DNA of 13,477 bases. Source: DASVHS01 sp038244815 (lineage in GTDB: Bacteria; Acidobacteriota; Thermoanaerobaculia; Gp7-AA8). Below the pieces are notes generated by a model, which had not been told where the DNA came from, did no database searches, and saw nothing but the letters and a program-made list of their open reading frames with translations. Both the position numbers and the translations under genes were made by a program. The stretch is from the NCBI GenBank assembly GCA_038244815.1, contig JBBRTB010000049.1, forward strand, positions 1-13,477. Reading direction: 5' to 3'. This document shows positions 13,217-13,477 of the stretch, in pieces. Positions within the stretch are counted from its first letter, which is position 1; each line of letters begins with the position of its first letter.

Positions 13217-13308
13217 GTCATTCCGAGCCGCGAAGACGGCGAGGAATCTGGGCGGGGGGAGCGAACCCCCCACCCAGATTCCTCGCGCTCTCCGGCGCTT
13301 CTAATGAA
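13217..13308. repeat. Paired-hairpin dispersed repeat (REP/BIME-like), copy 2
   Basis: A perfect type A arm (13217-13260, plus sense) is joined by about 5 bases to a type B arm (about 13266-13308, minus sense). The arm order is the reverse of copy 1. The facing tails pair over more than 10 bp (GAATCTGGG with CCCAGATTC). The distal end of arm B is degraded (ATTAGAA instead of ATTCCGA) exactly where the transposase stop codon falls. It follows coxG by nine bases and may also end that transcript. Confidence 0.85.
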
Positions 13309-13477
13309 CCTCCTGTGCCGGAGTGAGATGAAAGCCAAGAGTGGCGGCCTTTTTTTTCAGTGAGTTGAGGAGACGTTCGCGGTAGCGTTGCTCGTAGTAG
13401 TTGGCGCCGAGGTCTCGATACTCGGTTTTGTTTTTGAGGATGGCGTAGAAGATCAGGGCGAGCTTGTGAGCAGTGGC
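13301..13477 (-). CDS. Transposase C-terminus, probably IS110 family (partial)
   Basis: The minus-strand frame is open from the window end to the TAG at 13301-13303, 58 residues. It begins ATAHKLALIFYAILKNKTEY, then GANYYEQRYRERLLNSLKKKAATLGF. A TATAHKLA helix followed by a YYExRYRxR basic stretch is, in my recollection, the tail of IS110-family (DEDD/Transposase_20) recombinases. The catalytic parts lie outside the window, so the family is not proven. An A8 run (T8 on +, 13351-13358) encodes the LKKK stretch and could be a slippage site. The last codons run into a dispersed repeat arm. Confidence 0.65.
   Translation of the reverse strand, partial: ATAHKLALIFYAILKNKTEYRDLGANYYEQRYRERLLNSLKKKAATLGFHLTPAQEVH

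Noticed and set aside
12635..13363. Plus-strand 242-codon frame overlapping the scaffold and coxG genes
   Set aside because: Arg-rich shadow in another frame that also reads through the repeat and the transposase end; the real genes have motifs and a ribosome-binding site.

Overview
The window is GC-rich chromosomal DNA from a diderm bacterium, most likely an Acidobacteriota relative. That assignment is inference. It rests on the mix of secreted-protein domains (the N-terminal beta domain of the collagen-like protein and a relic peptide reading FTDDPLVAGTT), the lipoprotein signal on a haem protein, and a GC-rich dispersed palindromic repeat. No rRNA, tRNA or CRISPR array was seen.

Left part (1-4700): the end of an IS481-type insertion sequence, with its iterated TGTCAAC end motifs, abuts an 11-unit heptamer tract. 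A DUF389 membrane protein follows on +. It converges, across a 16-bp-stem hairpin, on a long collagen-like secreted protein on - whose C-terminal domain resembles BclA-type heads of Bacillus/Clostridium. A hotdog thioesterase is transcribed divergently from it.

Middle (4680-9800): a zinc alcohol dehydrogenase on -, then about 590 bp of gene-poor decayed DNA, a soluble pseudopilin-like protein, a small YgaP-like membrane protein, a c-type haem lipoprotein and a SAM methyltransferase. Next comes a CPA1-type Na+/H+ antiporter pseudogene carrying a frameshift, an internal deletion and a lost N-terminus.

Right part (9800-13477): an RRM RNA-binding protein with a small conserved-looking Cys/His protein, then a run of same-strand accessory genes for a molybdenum hydroxylase (xanthine or CO dehydrogenase type). 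These are a MocA-like nucleotidyltransferase, an XdhC relic, a full XdhC/CoxI protein, an IscU/SufU-type Fe-S scaffold and a CoxG/SRPBCC protein. Several overlap by 4-11 bases, as in an operon. The catalytic subunits are absent, though a 27-codon ORF may be a scrap of the FAD subunit. The window ends in a transposase C-terminus that is probably IS110-like.

The most notable feature is a paired-hairpin (REP/BIME-like) repeat at 9667-9765 and 13217-13308, with a single arm at 11090-11133 and a shrunken copy at 10515-10534. The two arm types carry compensatory changes that keep the stem. Copies sit at a truncated antiporter 5' end, on the 3' end of mocA next to a truncated xdhC, and at the 3' end of the transposase. 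They therefore appear tied to local rearrangement and IS insertion.
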